Assembly: GCF_946479685.1 (NCBI RefSeq)
Contig: NZ_CAMLGS010000006.1
Coordinates: forward strand, 11,332 to 75,331
Source of the DNA: an uncultured Methylotenera sp.
GTDB taxonomy: Bacteria > Pseudomonadota > Gammaproteobacteria > Burkholderiales > Methylophilaceae
Direction of reading: 5' to 3'
DNA length: 64,000 nucleotides
The notes beneath the pieces were generated by a model. The model did no database searches and had not been told where the DNA came from. It worked only from the letters and a program-made list of their open reading frames with translations. Positions 56,147 to 64,000 of this stretch are shown here, piece by piece. Numbering within the stretch: position 1 is the stretch's first letter; every line of letters starts with the position of its first letter. The position numbers and the translations under genes are program-made.

Positions 56147-56201
56147 TTAATTTGTATTTTTTACACTTTTAATTTACATTAGTGTAAATAATACAAATTA
56201 A
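56147..56201. promoter_or_regulatory. 20-bp inverted repeat, possible operator of argA
   Basis: The left arm (56147-56166, beginning TTAATTTGTATT) matches the reverse complement of the right arm (56182-56201) at 19 of 20 positions, with a 15-base spacer. An inner TTTACA-TTAG-TGTAAA (56173-56188) shares the same theme. A repeat this good, 107 bp ahead of a gene with a helix-turn-helix domain, is a likely binding site for that protein or another dimeric regulator. Confidence 0.55.
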
Positions 56202-56227
56202 GTAAGCACTAACGCTTAAATATAAAC

Positions 56228-56300
56228 TTTAAGCATTACCAACTATTTAAGCATTACAACCATTTAAATATCACAACCCAATTTAATCATTACAACCCAG
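56228..56300. repeat. four imperfect ~18-bp direct repeats just before argA
   Basis: Copies begin at 56228, 56246, 56263 and 56282 (periods 18, 17 and 19) and share TTTAA-n-CAT/TATTACAACC. They fill the space between the inverted repeat and the argA ATG. They could be a set of weak protein sites or a slipped duplication. Confidence 0.65.
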
Positions 56301-56308
56301 GTTTAGCC

Positions 56309-57910
56309 ATGTCACTCGGTCAATGCATACGCAATAAACGTAAATCACTGAATTTAACGCTACAACAGCTCGCCTCTAAAACTGATGCAGACGCTGGCAA
56401 TTTGTCGCGCATTGAGCGCGGCGAACTGGGTGTTTCAGAATCATTGCTACGCAAAATTGCATCCGCGCTAGATACAACACCGGCCAATCTTTATGCTGAA
56501 AGTGATGCCGTACAGCCGCACAGCCAAGCGAATGAGCAAGCACCCACTTACGCCAAAAACCAAGCAGAATCTACTAATAGCATTAATGCTAAAGACTTTG
56601 TGCAATGGTTCCGCTCTGCCACACCCTACATCCACGCTTTTGGTGGACGCACGTTTGTGATTGCGTTTGGTGGTGAGGTAGTAAGCGACCAGCAGTTTAT
56701 TGCGCTATCGCACGATTTAAACCTGCTTGCCAGCCTGGAAGTACGGTTGGTATTGGTACACGGCTCACGCCCGCAAATTGAACAACGGTTAAAACGCGAC
56801 AATATCTCGCCATTGTTCCACAACGGCTTACGCGTCACCGACGACGCGGCAATGGAGGCCGTAAAAGAAGCCAATGGCGCTATCCGCGTAGAAATTGAGG
56901 CACTACTCTCCATGGGCATTGCCAACTCGCCAATGGCAGGCGCCGATATCCGCGTAGCAAGCGGCAACTTTGTCACCGCCAAACCGCTGGGCGTACATGA
57001 TGGTGTCGACTTGCAACACACGGGAGAAGTACGCAAAGTAGATGCGATTGGCATCCAAAAACGTTTAGATGACAACGAGATGGTATTACTGTCACCACTC
57101 GGCTACTCACCCACGGGCGAGGCATTTAACCTGAGCCTGGAAGACGTTGCGGTGAGCACTGCAGTAGCACTAGATGCAGACAAACTTATTTTCTTAATGG
57201 ACTCAGAGGGCGTACATAACCTGCGCGGTGAACTGCTGCGCGAAATGACCGCAGAGAAAGCCAAGAACCTGCTCAGAAACGTCAGAGAAACCGAACAAGC
57301 CATCAACATCTCGGAAGATGTGACCTATTACCTGCCGGCTGCCGTACGCGCCTGCGAGCATGGCGTGGCCAGAACCCACTTAATCAGCCGCCATATCGAT
57401 GGAGCCATCATTCAAGAGCTATTCACACTGGACGGCATAGGCACCATGGTGACCGAACTGAGCTTGGAGAGCATGCGCCAAGCCAATATTGATGATGTAG
57501 GCGGCATTTTAAAACTGATAGAACCGCTGGAAAACGACGGCATTTTGGTCAGACGCGGCCGTGAACGGCTGGAAATGGAGATCAATCACTTTCACGTGAT
57601 GGAGCACGACAACCGTATTATCGGCTGCGCGGCGCTCTACCCATTTGAAGCAGAAAAGACCGCCGAATTTGCGTGCTTAGCCATTGACCCTGCCTACCGA
57701 GGAGGTGGCCGTGGTGATAAATTATTTTACTACTGCGCCAATGTCGCCAAACAGCGTGGCCTGAAAAGCTTATTCTGCCTGACTACACGTACCGAGCATT
57801 GGTTTCTGGAGCGCGGTTTCACTGAACAAGGGGTTGAAAAGCTGCCGGCGGAGAAACAAAAACTTTACAATTACCAGCGCAAATCTAAGGTGTTTAGCAA
57901 AACATTGTAA
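56309..57910 (+). CDS. argA: N-acetylglutamate synthase with an N-terminal XRE/Cro-type helix-turn-helix domain
   Basis: The 533-residue protein is about 90 residues longer than E. coli ArgA (443). Residues 4-62 are an HTH_3 domain (IRNKRKSLNLTLQQLA, then NLSRIERGE and LRKIASALD), followed by a Gln/Ala/Asn-rich linker (64-93). The AAK (amino-acid kinase-like) domain follows (about 94-380, with TFVIAFGGE, VHGSRPQIEQ and SGNFVTAKPLGV), which in other ArgA proteins binds feedback inhibitor arginine. The GNAT catalytic domain closes (about 390-533, with GGILKLIEPLE, AYRGGGRGDKL and NYQRKSKV). No internal ATG lies between the HTH and the AAK core, so it is a true fusion. argB follows by 61 bp. Confidence 0.95.
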   Translation: MSLGQCIRNKRKSLNLTLQQLASKTDADAGNLSRIERGELGVSESLLRKIASALDTTPANLYAESDAVQPHSQANEQAPTYAKNQAESTNSINAKDFVQWFRSATPYIHAFGGRTFVIAFGGEVVSDQQFIALSHDLNLLASLEVRLVLVHGSRPQIEQRLKRDNISPLFHNGLRVTDDAAMEAVKEANGAIRVEIEALLSMGIANSPMAGADIRVASGNFVTAKPLGVHDGVDLQHTGEVRKVDAIGIQKRLDDNEMVLLSPLGYSPTGEAFNLSLEDVAVSTAVALDADKLIFLMDSEGVHNLRGELLREMTAEKAKNLLRNVRETEQAINISEDVTYYLPAAVRACEHGVARTHLISRHIDGAIIQELFTLDGIGTMVTELSLESMRQANIDDVGGILKLIEPLENDGILVRRGRERLEMEINHFHVMEHDNRIIGCAALYPFEAEKTAEFACLAIDPAYRGGGRGDKLFYYCANVAKQRGLKSLFCLTTRTEHWFLERGFTEQGVEKLPAEKQKLYNYQRKSKVFSKTL

Positions 57911-57956
57911 ACAAAATTTAGTTACAATGACGGAAACTAAATCGACCCCAATTTAA

Positions 57957-58856
<900 letters not shown>

Positions 58857-58876
58857 TGTTAAAGCCAAGTAATCAG

Positions 58877-58898
58877 GGTGCAGTCAATAAGCTGCACC
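58877..58898 (+). terminator. hairpin after argB
   Basis: A 7-bp stem GGTGCAG/CTGCACC with an 8-base loop, 20 bp past the stop. A T-rich TTACTT follows, but the T run is broken by the tandem repeats. Confidence 0.45.
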
Positions 58899-58946
58899 TT
58901 ACTTACACCTTACTTACACCTTACTTACACCTTACTTACACCTTAC
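58895..58946. repeat. 11-bp tandem repeat, four copies plus a partial
   Basis: CACCTTACTTA is repeated exactly four times (58895-58938), followed by CACCTTAC. The unit length is not a multiple of three, so copy-number changes would alter spacing. The array overlaps the right arm of the argB hairpin and ends 42 bp before the HAD start codon. Confidence 0.93.
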
Positions 58947-58988
58947 CCACAGCCAAGACACATACCCAACACACAACAAACACTAGGC

Positions 58989-59618
58989 ATGAGCAGAATC
59001 TGGATTTTTGACCTAGACGATACGCTGCATAATGCCAGTGCGCATATCTTTCCTGTGATGAACCGTAGCATGACGCAATACATCATGGATGAGCTTGCCA
59101 TGAGCGAGCCTGACGCCCATGCGCTACGCCAGCATTACTGGCGCATTTACGGTGCTACCCTCAAAGGACTAATGCGCCACCACGGTACAGACCCGCATCA
59201 CTTCCTGCATGAAACCCACCGCCTGACCACTTTGCCAGACATGGTGATTCAGACCAAACGCTTACGCCACATGCTGACATCGCTCTCCGGACGTAAGTTA
59301 GTATTTACCAACGCGCCACGCAGCTATGCCATGCGCGTATTGGAGTTACTTGGGATTGCAGATGTATTTGAGCTGATTTTTAGTGTGGAATCCACGCAAT
59401 TTCATGCCAAACCATCTGCACGTGGCTTTCAGCGCTTACTCAAAACCATCAAAGCCAAAGCCAGTGACTGCATCATGCTGGAAGACAGCCTACCTGCACT
59501 GATGACCGCAAAACGCCTGGGCATGAGGACGATTTGGATATCCAAACAGTTAAATAAACCAAATTTTGTCGACTATCGCCTAACCTCAGTGTTAGCACTT
59601 ACTCACATTAAGCTATAA
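58989..59618 (+). CDS. HAD-superfamily hydrolase (pyrimidine 5'-nucleotidase-like)
   Basis: The 209-residue protein opens with the HAD motif I IFDLDDTLHN (about 5-14; Asp nucleophile and acid/base). Motif II is VFTNAPRSYAMR (about 102) and motif IV LEDSLPALMTAKRLG (about 166-180). It matches the family of pyrimidine 5'-nucleotidases next to slmA in related genomes; substrate inferred from family only. I choose ATG 58989, because earlier in-frame codons would add residues read from the tandem repeats. slmA follows in the same direction. Confidence 0.86.
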   Translation: MSRIWIFDLDDTLHNASAHIFPVMNRSMTQYIMDELAMSEPDAHALRQHYWRIYGATLKGLMRHHGTDPHHFLHETHRLTTLPDMVIQTKRLRHMLTSLSGRKLVFTNAPRSYAMRVLELLGIADVFELIFSVESTQFHAKPSARGFQRLLKTIKAKASDCIMLEDSLPALMTAKRLGMRTIWISKQLNKPNFVDYRLTSVLALTHIKL

Positions 59619-59619
59619 T
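59592..59619 (+). promoter_or_regulatory. candidate promoter for slmA
   Basis: TTAGCA (59592-59597) and TATAAT (59614-59619) at 16-bp spacing lie at the very end of the HAD gene. Transcription would begin near 59626, 22 bases before the slmA ATG. Consensus match only. Confidence 0.4.
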
Positions 59620-59647
59620 AAAATCAATTATCTTTAAAGGAAATAAA

Positions 59648-60205
59648 ATGGCCGGCGAACGTAAGCAGCAAATTTTAGAAACTTTGGCAAAAATGCTGGA
59701 ATCTCCCAAAAGAGAGAAAATCACCACAGCATCATTAGCCGCAAAACTAGAAGTGAGCGAAGCTGCGCTTTACCGTCATTTTGCAAATAAAGCACAAATG
59801 TTTGAAGGCTTGATTTTGTTTATTGAAGAAACCATTTTTGGCCTGATTAACAAAATCAGCAGCGAAGAACCCGAAGGCCTGAGGCAAGTGCAGCGCATTG
59901 TCACCATGCTGATGGTGTTTGCAGAAAAGAACTCTGGCATGACACGCGTACTGATTGGCGACGCGCTAGTAAATGAAGACGACAAACTGCAACTACGTAT
60001 CAACCAGCTGTACGACCGCATTGAAGTCACACTCAAACAATGTTTGCGCATTGCCGAAACCCAAACCGGCCAAAAGCAAGACGCCGAAGCACAGGCAAAC
60101 CTGATTGTTTGCTACATTATTGGCCGCTGGAACCAATACGCAAAAAGTGGATTCAAACGCAAACCTACCGAGTTTATTGAGCAGCAACTGCCTAACTTAC
60201 TGTAA
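59648..60205 (+). CDS. slmA: nucleoid occlusion factor SlmA (TetR family)
   Basis: SlmA binds DNA and FtsZ to prevent division over the chromosome. The 185-residue protein has an N-terminal TetR-type helix-turn-helix (about 5-55, QILETLAKMLE, TTASLAAKLEVSEAALYRHFANKAQMFEGLI) and an all-helical C-terminal domain with IGDALVNEDDKLQLRINQLYDRIE, close to the E. coli protein. It starts at ATG 59648 with AAAGGAAAT upstream. argB and the HAD gene precede it. Confidence 0.93.
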   Translation: MAGERKQQILETLAKMLESPKREKITTASLAAKLEVSEAALYRHFANKAQMFEGLILFIEETIFGLINKISSEEPEGLRQVQRIVTMLMVFAEKNSGMTRVLIGDALVNEDDKLQLRINQLYDRIEVTLKQCLRIAETQTGQKQDAEAQANLIVCYIIGRWNQYAKSGFKRKPTEFIEQQLPNLL

Positions 60206-60243
60206 TTATAACCACGCGCCCAACCCTAACTTAGGAGATTACG

Positions 60244-60465
60244 TTGGAAGGTACAATTTTTGGCTTCACTGAAGCACAAATCACCGAATTTGGCATGACA
60301 TTTGGCGTTGGCGGCTTAATGCTGCTGATGCTGTTTATTGTGGGGCATCTGGCCTGGGAATCAAAAGCCGGAAAATTTGGCGCATTTGTATTGTTTCTGG
60401 GGCTAACTTTTGGGCTGGTAGGCTATATTGCCAAATACTTCATCCAAAACACACTAGGCATTTGA
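60244..60465 (+). CDS. DUF2788 small membrane protein (73 aa)
   Basis: The protein matches the DUF2788 pattern: FGFTEAQITEFGMTFGVGG at residues 6-24, then two membrane helices (about 22-41 and 47-68). No function known. It begins with TTG at 60244; an AGGAG six bases upstream supports this start, and no internal ATG keeps the first motif. It follows slmA by 38 bp and may be co-transcribed with it. Confidence 0.85.
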   Translation: MEGTIFGFTEAQITEFGMTFGVGGLMLLMLFIVGHLAWESKAGKFGAFVLFLGLTFGLVGYIAKYFIQNTLGI

Positions 60466-60548
60466 AAATAGCAGCCCATGCAAACTACGAGCCTGGGCAA
60501 TTTTCTTACCGTATCAACCGTGATAGCGGCATATCTTGCTAGTAAGCA

Positions 60549-61757
60549 CTAAAGCACACGCTTTATTGCATTCACCCTTGCCTCAAAAATAGCAGCCTTG
60601 ATTTTTTCTACCTCGGTGTGCGCGCCTGCGATAGCACCTGCATCTATGCTTAACGCTGCATCTAATACTTTAAGCATTAAATCTGCGGCTGGTGTTGGGC
60701 ACTGTTCGAAGTCGGTTCTGCCGCGAGAGTCAGCCTCACATGCCTGCAAAAACTCTTTCAGCCTTGCTGGCTGCCGGATGGCATCTAGCTGAATTAAGAA
60801 CTCCAACAGCGTGCTGGGGCGCATAGCTAACGACTGATACAGCTTGCCGTGGAACTTAGTCACCATCAGCGCCAGCTCTCTACAATCATTGGGCACACGC
60901 AGACGTTTGCATAAATCTTTCACCAAGCCAACGCCGCGTTCTTCATGGCCAATATGTCTGGGTAAAATATCTTGCGGTGTAGTGCCTTTGCCTAGGTCGT
61001 GCATCAACGCGGCAAAACGCACCGGCAGCGTAAAATTATTGCGAGCGGCATAATCCACCACCATCATCACATGCACCCCGGTATCCACCTCTGGGTGGTA
61101 TTGCGGTGGTTGCGGTACGCCCCATAGTCTATCTAACTCCGGCATGATTCGCTGTAGCGCCCCACATGCGCGCAATACGGTAAACATACGTGATGGCTGA
61201 GCCTCCATCAAGCCCTTAGCCAACTCCTGCCATACGCGCTCGGCAACCAAGGCATCCACCTCACCTGCATCCACCATTTGCTGCATTAAGCCTAGCGTTT
61301 CCGGTGCTATATGAAAATCAGTAAATCGTGCAGAAAAGCGCGCAATACGGAGAATGCGTACTGGGTCCTCCACAAAAGCATCGCTAACATGGCGCAAGGT
61401 TTTGGATTGAATATCGGCAATACCGTTAAAAGGGTCTACCAGCTCGCCTGAGTCGCTTTTGGCAATGGCGTTGATGGTGAGGTCGCGGCGCGCTAAATCT
61501 TGCTCCAAGGTGACTTCTGGCGAAGCATGCACCGCAAAACCTTTGTAACCTTTGGCAGTTTTGCGCTCGGTACGTGCCAGCGCATATTCAGCCTGCGTGA
61601 CCGGGTGTAAAAACACCGGGAAATCCTTACCGACTGGCCTGAAGCCAGCTGCCACCATTTGCTCTGGCGTGCTGCCGACAACCACATAATCGCGGTCTTT
61701 AATCGCATAACCCAGCAACTCGTCACGTACTGCGCCACCTACGATAAAAGTTTGCAT
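60549..61757 (-). CDS. cca: multifunctional CCA-adding tRNA nucleotidyltransferase
   Basis: The enzyme builds or repairs the 3'-CCA end of tRNAs. The 402-residue protein has the nucleotidyltransferase motif FIVGGAVRDELLG (about 4-16), DRDYVVVG with the catalytic Asp pair, RRDLTINAIA and the neck motif RILRIARFSARF. A C-terminal HD domain with HDLGKGTTP (about 250) carries the phosphatase/phosphodiesterase activity of gamma/beta-type enzymes. It starts at ATG 61757. It lies nine bp after the NDUFA9-like gene and is probably co-transcribed with it. Confidence 0.95.
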   Translation of the reverse strand: MQTFIVGGAVRDELLGYAIKDRDYVVVGSTPEQMVAAGFRPVGKDFPVFLHPVTQAEYALARTERKTAKGYKGFAVHASPEVTLEQDLARRDLTINAIAKSDSGELVDPFNGIADIQSKTLRHVSDAFVEDPVRILRIARFSARFTDFHIAPETLGLMQQMVDAGEVDALVAERVWQELAKGLMEAQPSRMFTVLRACGALQRIMPELDRLWGVPQPPQYHPEVDTGVHVMMVVDYAARNNFTLPVRFAALMHDLGKGTTPQDILPRHIGHEERGVGLVKDLCKRLRVPNDCRELALMVTKFHGKLYQSLAMRPSTLLEFLIQLDAIRQPARLKEFLQACEADSRGRTDFEQCPTPAADLMLKVLDAALSIDAGAIAGAHTEVEKIKAAIFEARVNAIKRVL

Positions 61758-61766
61758 CCAGCAGCC

Positions 61767-62723
61767 TTAATAGCGTGAGCGTGCCGCTGCACTACGGTAG
61801 CGATCATAAGCGCCACGTGCGTTACGATCCGCCAGGTACTCAGGCAACACCGCCTCTAACGCGCTAGGTTCTACGGCAAAAATGGCTGGTAAAGCTTGCT
61901 GGCTAACGCTATCTACCTCCATAGATTTAATATTGTCGCGCGACATCAGCTTTACTGGCAGGAACTCCATCATCAGCGCTTGCAGATAGGACAGCGCGTT
62001 ATTTAAACCGATAATCGGACGCTCAATCGCCAAGGCTTGCATAATCTGTTGCAGCAGCGCTCTAAAGCTATACACCTTGGGGCCAGCCAACTCATAGGTT
62101 TGCCCGTAAGTGCTGGTATTTTCAATGCTGCGCACAAAGCAGCTCGCCACATCCTCAACCCAAATCGGTTGAAACTTGGCATTCGGTTTTGCCAGTAATA
62201 TTACAGGCAAACACTTAATCAGCGTGGCGAACAGATTGGTAAAGTTATCACCTCGACCAAAAATAATGGATGGCTTAAAGATGGTGATATTGATTTTGTC
62301 CTGTAGCGCATGCAACGCTACCTCACCAGCAGCTTTAGTGCGTAGATACTGGCTAGGTGCATGCTCAGCCGCACCCAAGCTGCTCATTTGCAACAAACGT
62401 TTGATGCCCAAGTCGGCACAAATCTTGGCCAGTTGTGCCGGTAGCTGGTGGTGTATCGTATTAAAACTTGCATGATGGCTTTGATGCAAAATACCAATCA
62501 GGTTAATCACGGCATCCATTCCTCTGAGCACCACATTCAGCGCATGATAGTCCAGCACATCACACTCCACCACAGTCACATTGGGTAACAAAAATAAATG
62601 CTTGGCAGTCTCTCTTCTGCGCGTTAATACCGTCACTTCGTATCCAGCCGCATCCAACTTGGCAACTATCGCGCTACCGACAAACCCTGAACCGCCCAAC
62701 ACGCATATCTTGTTTAACTGCAT
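61767..62723 (-). CDS. NAD(P)-binding NDUFA9-like (complex I assembly-type) protein
   Basis: The 318-residue atypical SDR has the Rossmann motif CVLGGSGFVGSAIV (about 7-20). It contains TVVECDVLDY, AVINLIGILH (about 73-82) and YLRTKAAGEVAL with the active-site pair Tyr-x3-Lys, and FKPSIIFGRGD. The C-terminal half is variable. It is the bacterial relative of complex I subunit NDUFA9; its own substrate is unknown. It starts at ATG 62723, just upstream of cca on the minus strand. Confidence 0.87.
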   Translation of the reverse strand: MQLNKICVLGGSGFVGSAIVAKLDAAGYEVTVLTRRRETAKHLFLLPNVTVVECDVLDYHALNVVLRGMDAVINLIGILHQSHHASFNTIHHQLPAQLAKICADLGIKRLLQMSSLGAAEHAPSQYLRTKAAGEVALHALQDKINITIFKPSIIFGRGDNFTNLFATLIKCLPVILLAKPNAKFQPIWVEDVASCFVRSIENTSTYGQTYELAGPKVYSFRALLQQIMQALAIERPIIGLNNALSYLQALMMEFLPVKLMSRDNIKSMEVDSVSQQALPAIFAVEPSALEAVLPEYLADRNARGAYDRYRSAAARSRY

Positions 62724-62898
62724 GACTATCCTTCAACTTAGCTATTTATTCTAAAAATATCGCCCTACTTACTATCACTCAACTAATATCACACTCTACT
62801 CACATCAATCTACCTAGTGAAAATTGGGAGCAGGTGACTATCAACATCATGACTAAATCCTATCGTTGACAGCACAAAATCGCACTTAGGGTACTGCC

Positions 62899-64000
62899 CT
62901 ACTCAACATCTGCCAATATCACCTCAGGCTTGGCTCGCCCAGGAATCGTGCCCATTCTGGCCTTTAATGTCTGCACTGGGTAGCCAAGTTTAGGCGCATA
63001 AATCTGTGCGTTAGCCATTACTTTTTGTACGTAACTTCTGGTTTCACCATAGGGAATAGACTCAATGTAAATGGCAGCTTCCATCGGCTCATCGGCCGCC
63101 CAGCGCCGTGCACGGCTAGGGCCTGCGTTATAGGCTGCAGTAGCCATCACTGCCTGTCCGTTCATCGCCTCCAGGGTGTAGCGCATATAATAAGTGCCAA
63201 TTCCGACGTTAAACTTAATGTCGTGTATCATCTCCTGGCTGTAATCACTTAGGCCCATACGCTGCGCTGCCCATTTAGCAGTGGCCGGCATTAACTGCAT
63301 TAAACCAGATGCCCCTACGCCAGATTTTGCATAGTGCATAAAACGGCTTTCCTGACGGGTTAAACCATAAATCCAAGCCTCATCTACGTTCTCGTTTAAT
63401 GCCGCTGCGCGGAACAAATCACGATAAGGGATAGGATAGCGCAAGTTAAAATCATGCAGTTGCTTGGTGTTATCTGCGGTACTAATCGCCACATCGTACC
63501 ATTTTTGGCGCTGTGCATATTCTGCGGCAGCCAGCAACTGCTTGTCGTCATAGTCACGCGTCACCCACACCCACTCGGCTTTGGCCTCCCAGCGCATATC
63601 TTGCTTTTGCAGCTCTAAAGCGCGCTTAATCCCAGGCTGGCTGGCGATCGCCATCACCTCTTGCTCCATTGGCGTATATTGCTGCTGCTGGTTATTCATC
63701 ACGCTGCCCAGCTCCTCTAGTGCCAGCCAGCCATAATAATGGCGCTCGGTAGAGAGTGGGCCGAGTATCTTATTGGCATCCACCACCATAGTTTTTTCTT
63801 TTAACGCACGGCCTTTCCAATAGCGCCATGCGCCTTCCTGCTGCTGCTCTGCGCTCATTTTGCCGATGGCATCCAACAGCACATCCCAATTTTGCGCACG
63901 CATGGCAGCGCGCGCCATCCATGCCAGCTGTTCTTTATCTAGTGCGGTTTCATTGGCTTTGGCATAAAACTCCAGCGCCTGAGGGTGGTGCGTACGTGCC
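62899..64000 (-). CDS. soluble lytic murein transglycosylase, C-terminal part (runs off the window)
   Basis: The visible 367 or so residues begin at the window edge and end at 62899, so the start is missing. The superhelical U/L domain comes first (RYWKGRALKE, ERHYYGWLALEELG), then an SLT catalytic domain (about the last 160 residues) with GLTRQESRFMHYAKSGVGASGLMQLMPATA, where the Glu after Gln is the catalytic acid, and TAAYNAGPSRARRW. The enzyme cleaves peptidoglycan in the periplasm to form 1,6-anhydro products. Length and order suggest the Slt70 family. Confidence 0.9.
   Translation of the reverse strand, partial: ARTHHPQALEFYAKANETALDKEQLAWMARAAMRAQNWDVLLDAIGKMSAEQQQEGAWRYWKGRALKEKTMVVDANKILGPLSTERHYYGWLALEELGSVMNNQQQQYTPMEQEVMAIASQPGIKRALELQKQDMRWEAKAEWVWVTRDYDDKQLLAAAEYAQRQKWYDVAISTADNTKQLHDFNLRYPIPYRDLFRAAALNENVDEAWIYGLTRQESRFMHYAKSGVGASGLMQLMPATAKWAAQRMGLSDYSQEMIHDIKFNVGIGTYYMRYTLEAMNGQAVMATAAYNAGPSRARRWAADEPMEAAIYIESIPYGETRSYVQKVMANAQIYAPKLGYPVQTLKARMGTIPGRAKPEVILADVE

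Noticed and set aside
58895..58946. CRISPR-like array
   Set aside because: Repeats are contiguous without spacers and there are no cas genes. The same holds for the arrays at 34537 and 38943.
58878..58988. N-terminal extension of the HAD hydrolase
   Set aside because: It would be read mostly from the 11-bp repeats (Leu/Thr/Tyr-rich), before the conserved IFDLDDT motif.

Overview
The window reads as an ordinary chromosomal stretch of a betaproteobacterium. There is no prophage, IS element, CRISPR array, rRNA or tRNA that I can see. Gene order (tgt-yajC-secD-secF; clpS-clpA; rsxABCDGE-nth; DciA-like/M23/secA; gap-pgk-pyk with tkt; argB-HAD-slmA) and protein sequences fit Nitrosomonadales. I infer a methylotroph of the Methylotenera/Methylophilaceae type, from recall and not from a search.

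Layout. 0-2.5 kb (minus): the start of leuA, a previously unlisted Leu-rich leader peptide ahead of it, pssA, and an OmpA-type lipoprotein. 2.7-12.1 kb (plus): tgt, yajC, secD, secF, a CorC-like CBS protein, clpS, clpA and a TRIC/YicG-type membrane protein. 12.2-16.6 kb (minus): a GST-like protein, pyrD, a 650-bp palindrome-rich spacer and an orphan molybdopterin oxidoreductase. 16.7-19.7 kb (plus): a ribosomal oxygenase, a PLD-like protein, a short stand-alone secretin-domain protein and an Ala-rich lipoprotein. 19.8-23 kb (minus): a YycJ-like MBL hydrolase, bamC and dapA.

23.3-34.2 kb (plus) is one long co-directional run. It holds rsxABCDGE, nth, a FIST protein, a DUF1841 protein, an ECF sigma factor with a small zinc-type anti-sigma, and a three-gene RiPP cassette of the HvfABC/bufferin kind: Cys-rich precursor, MNIO/DUF692 enzyme and DUF2063 partner. 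The cassette and its sigma pair probably form a copper or oxidative stress module. 34.3-38.4 kb (minus): a DUF1289 protein, secA and an M23 peptidase. 38.5-42 kb (plus): a DciA-like protein, hppA and a VIT1-type transporter. 42.2-54.2 kb (minus): ppa, DUF1232, purC, pyk, pgk, gap, tkt, a Gfo/Idh oxidoreductase, an acyl-CoA synthetase and a thioredoxin-fold protein. 54.3-60.5 kb (mostly plus): rsmE, a methyltransferase, argA, argB, a HAD phosphatase, slmA and a DUF2788 protein. 60.5-64 kb (minus): cca, an NDUFA9-like protein and the C-terminal part of a soluble lytic transglycosylase.

The most unusual items are four. (1) N-acetylglutamate synthase carries an N-terminal XRE/Cro-type helix-turn-helix domain, and a near-perfect 20-bp inverted repeat lies just upstream, which suggests a DNA-binding, arginine-sensing enzyme that may control argAB. 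(2) A leucine leader peptide with three mutually exclusive hairpins lies ahead of leuA. (3) The HvfA-like precursor has non-canonical Cys motifs and is linked to an ECF/ZAS pair. (4) Several families of short tandem or palindromic repeats lie in intergenic DNA.
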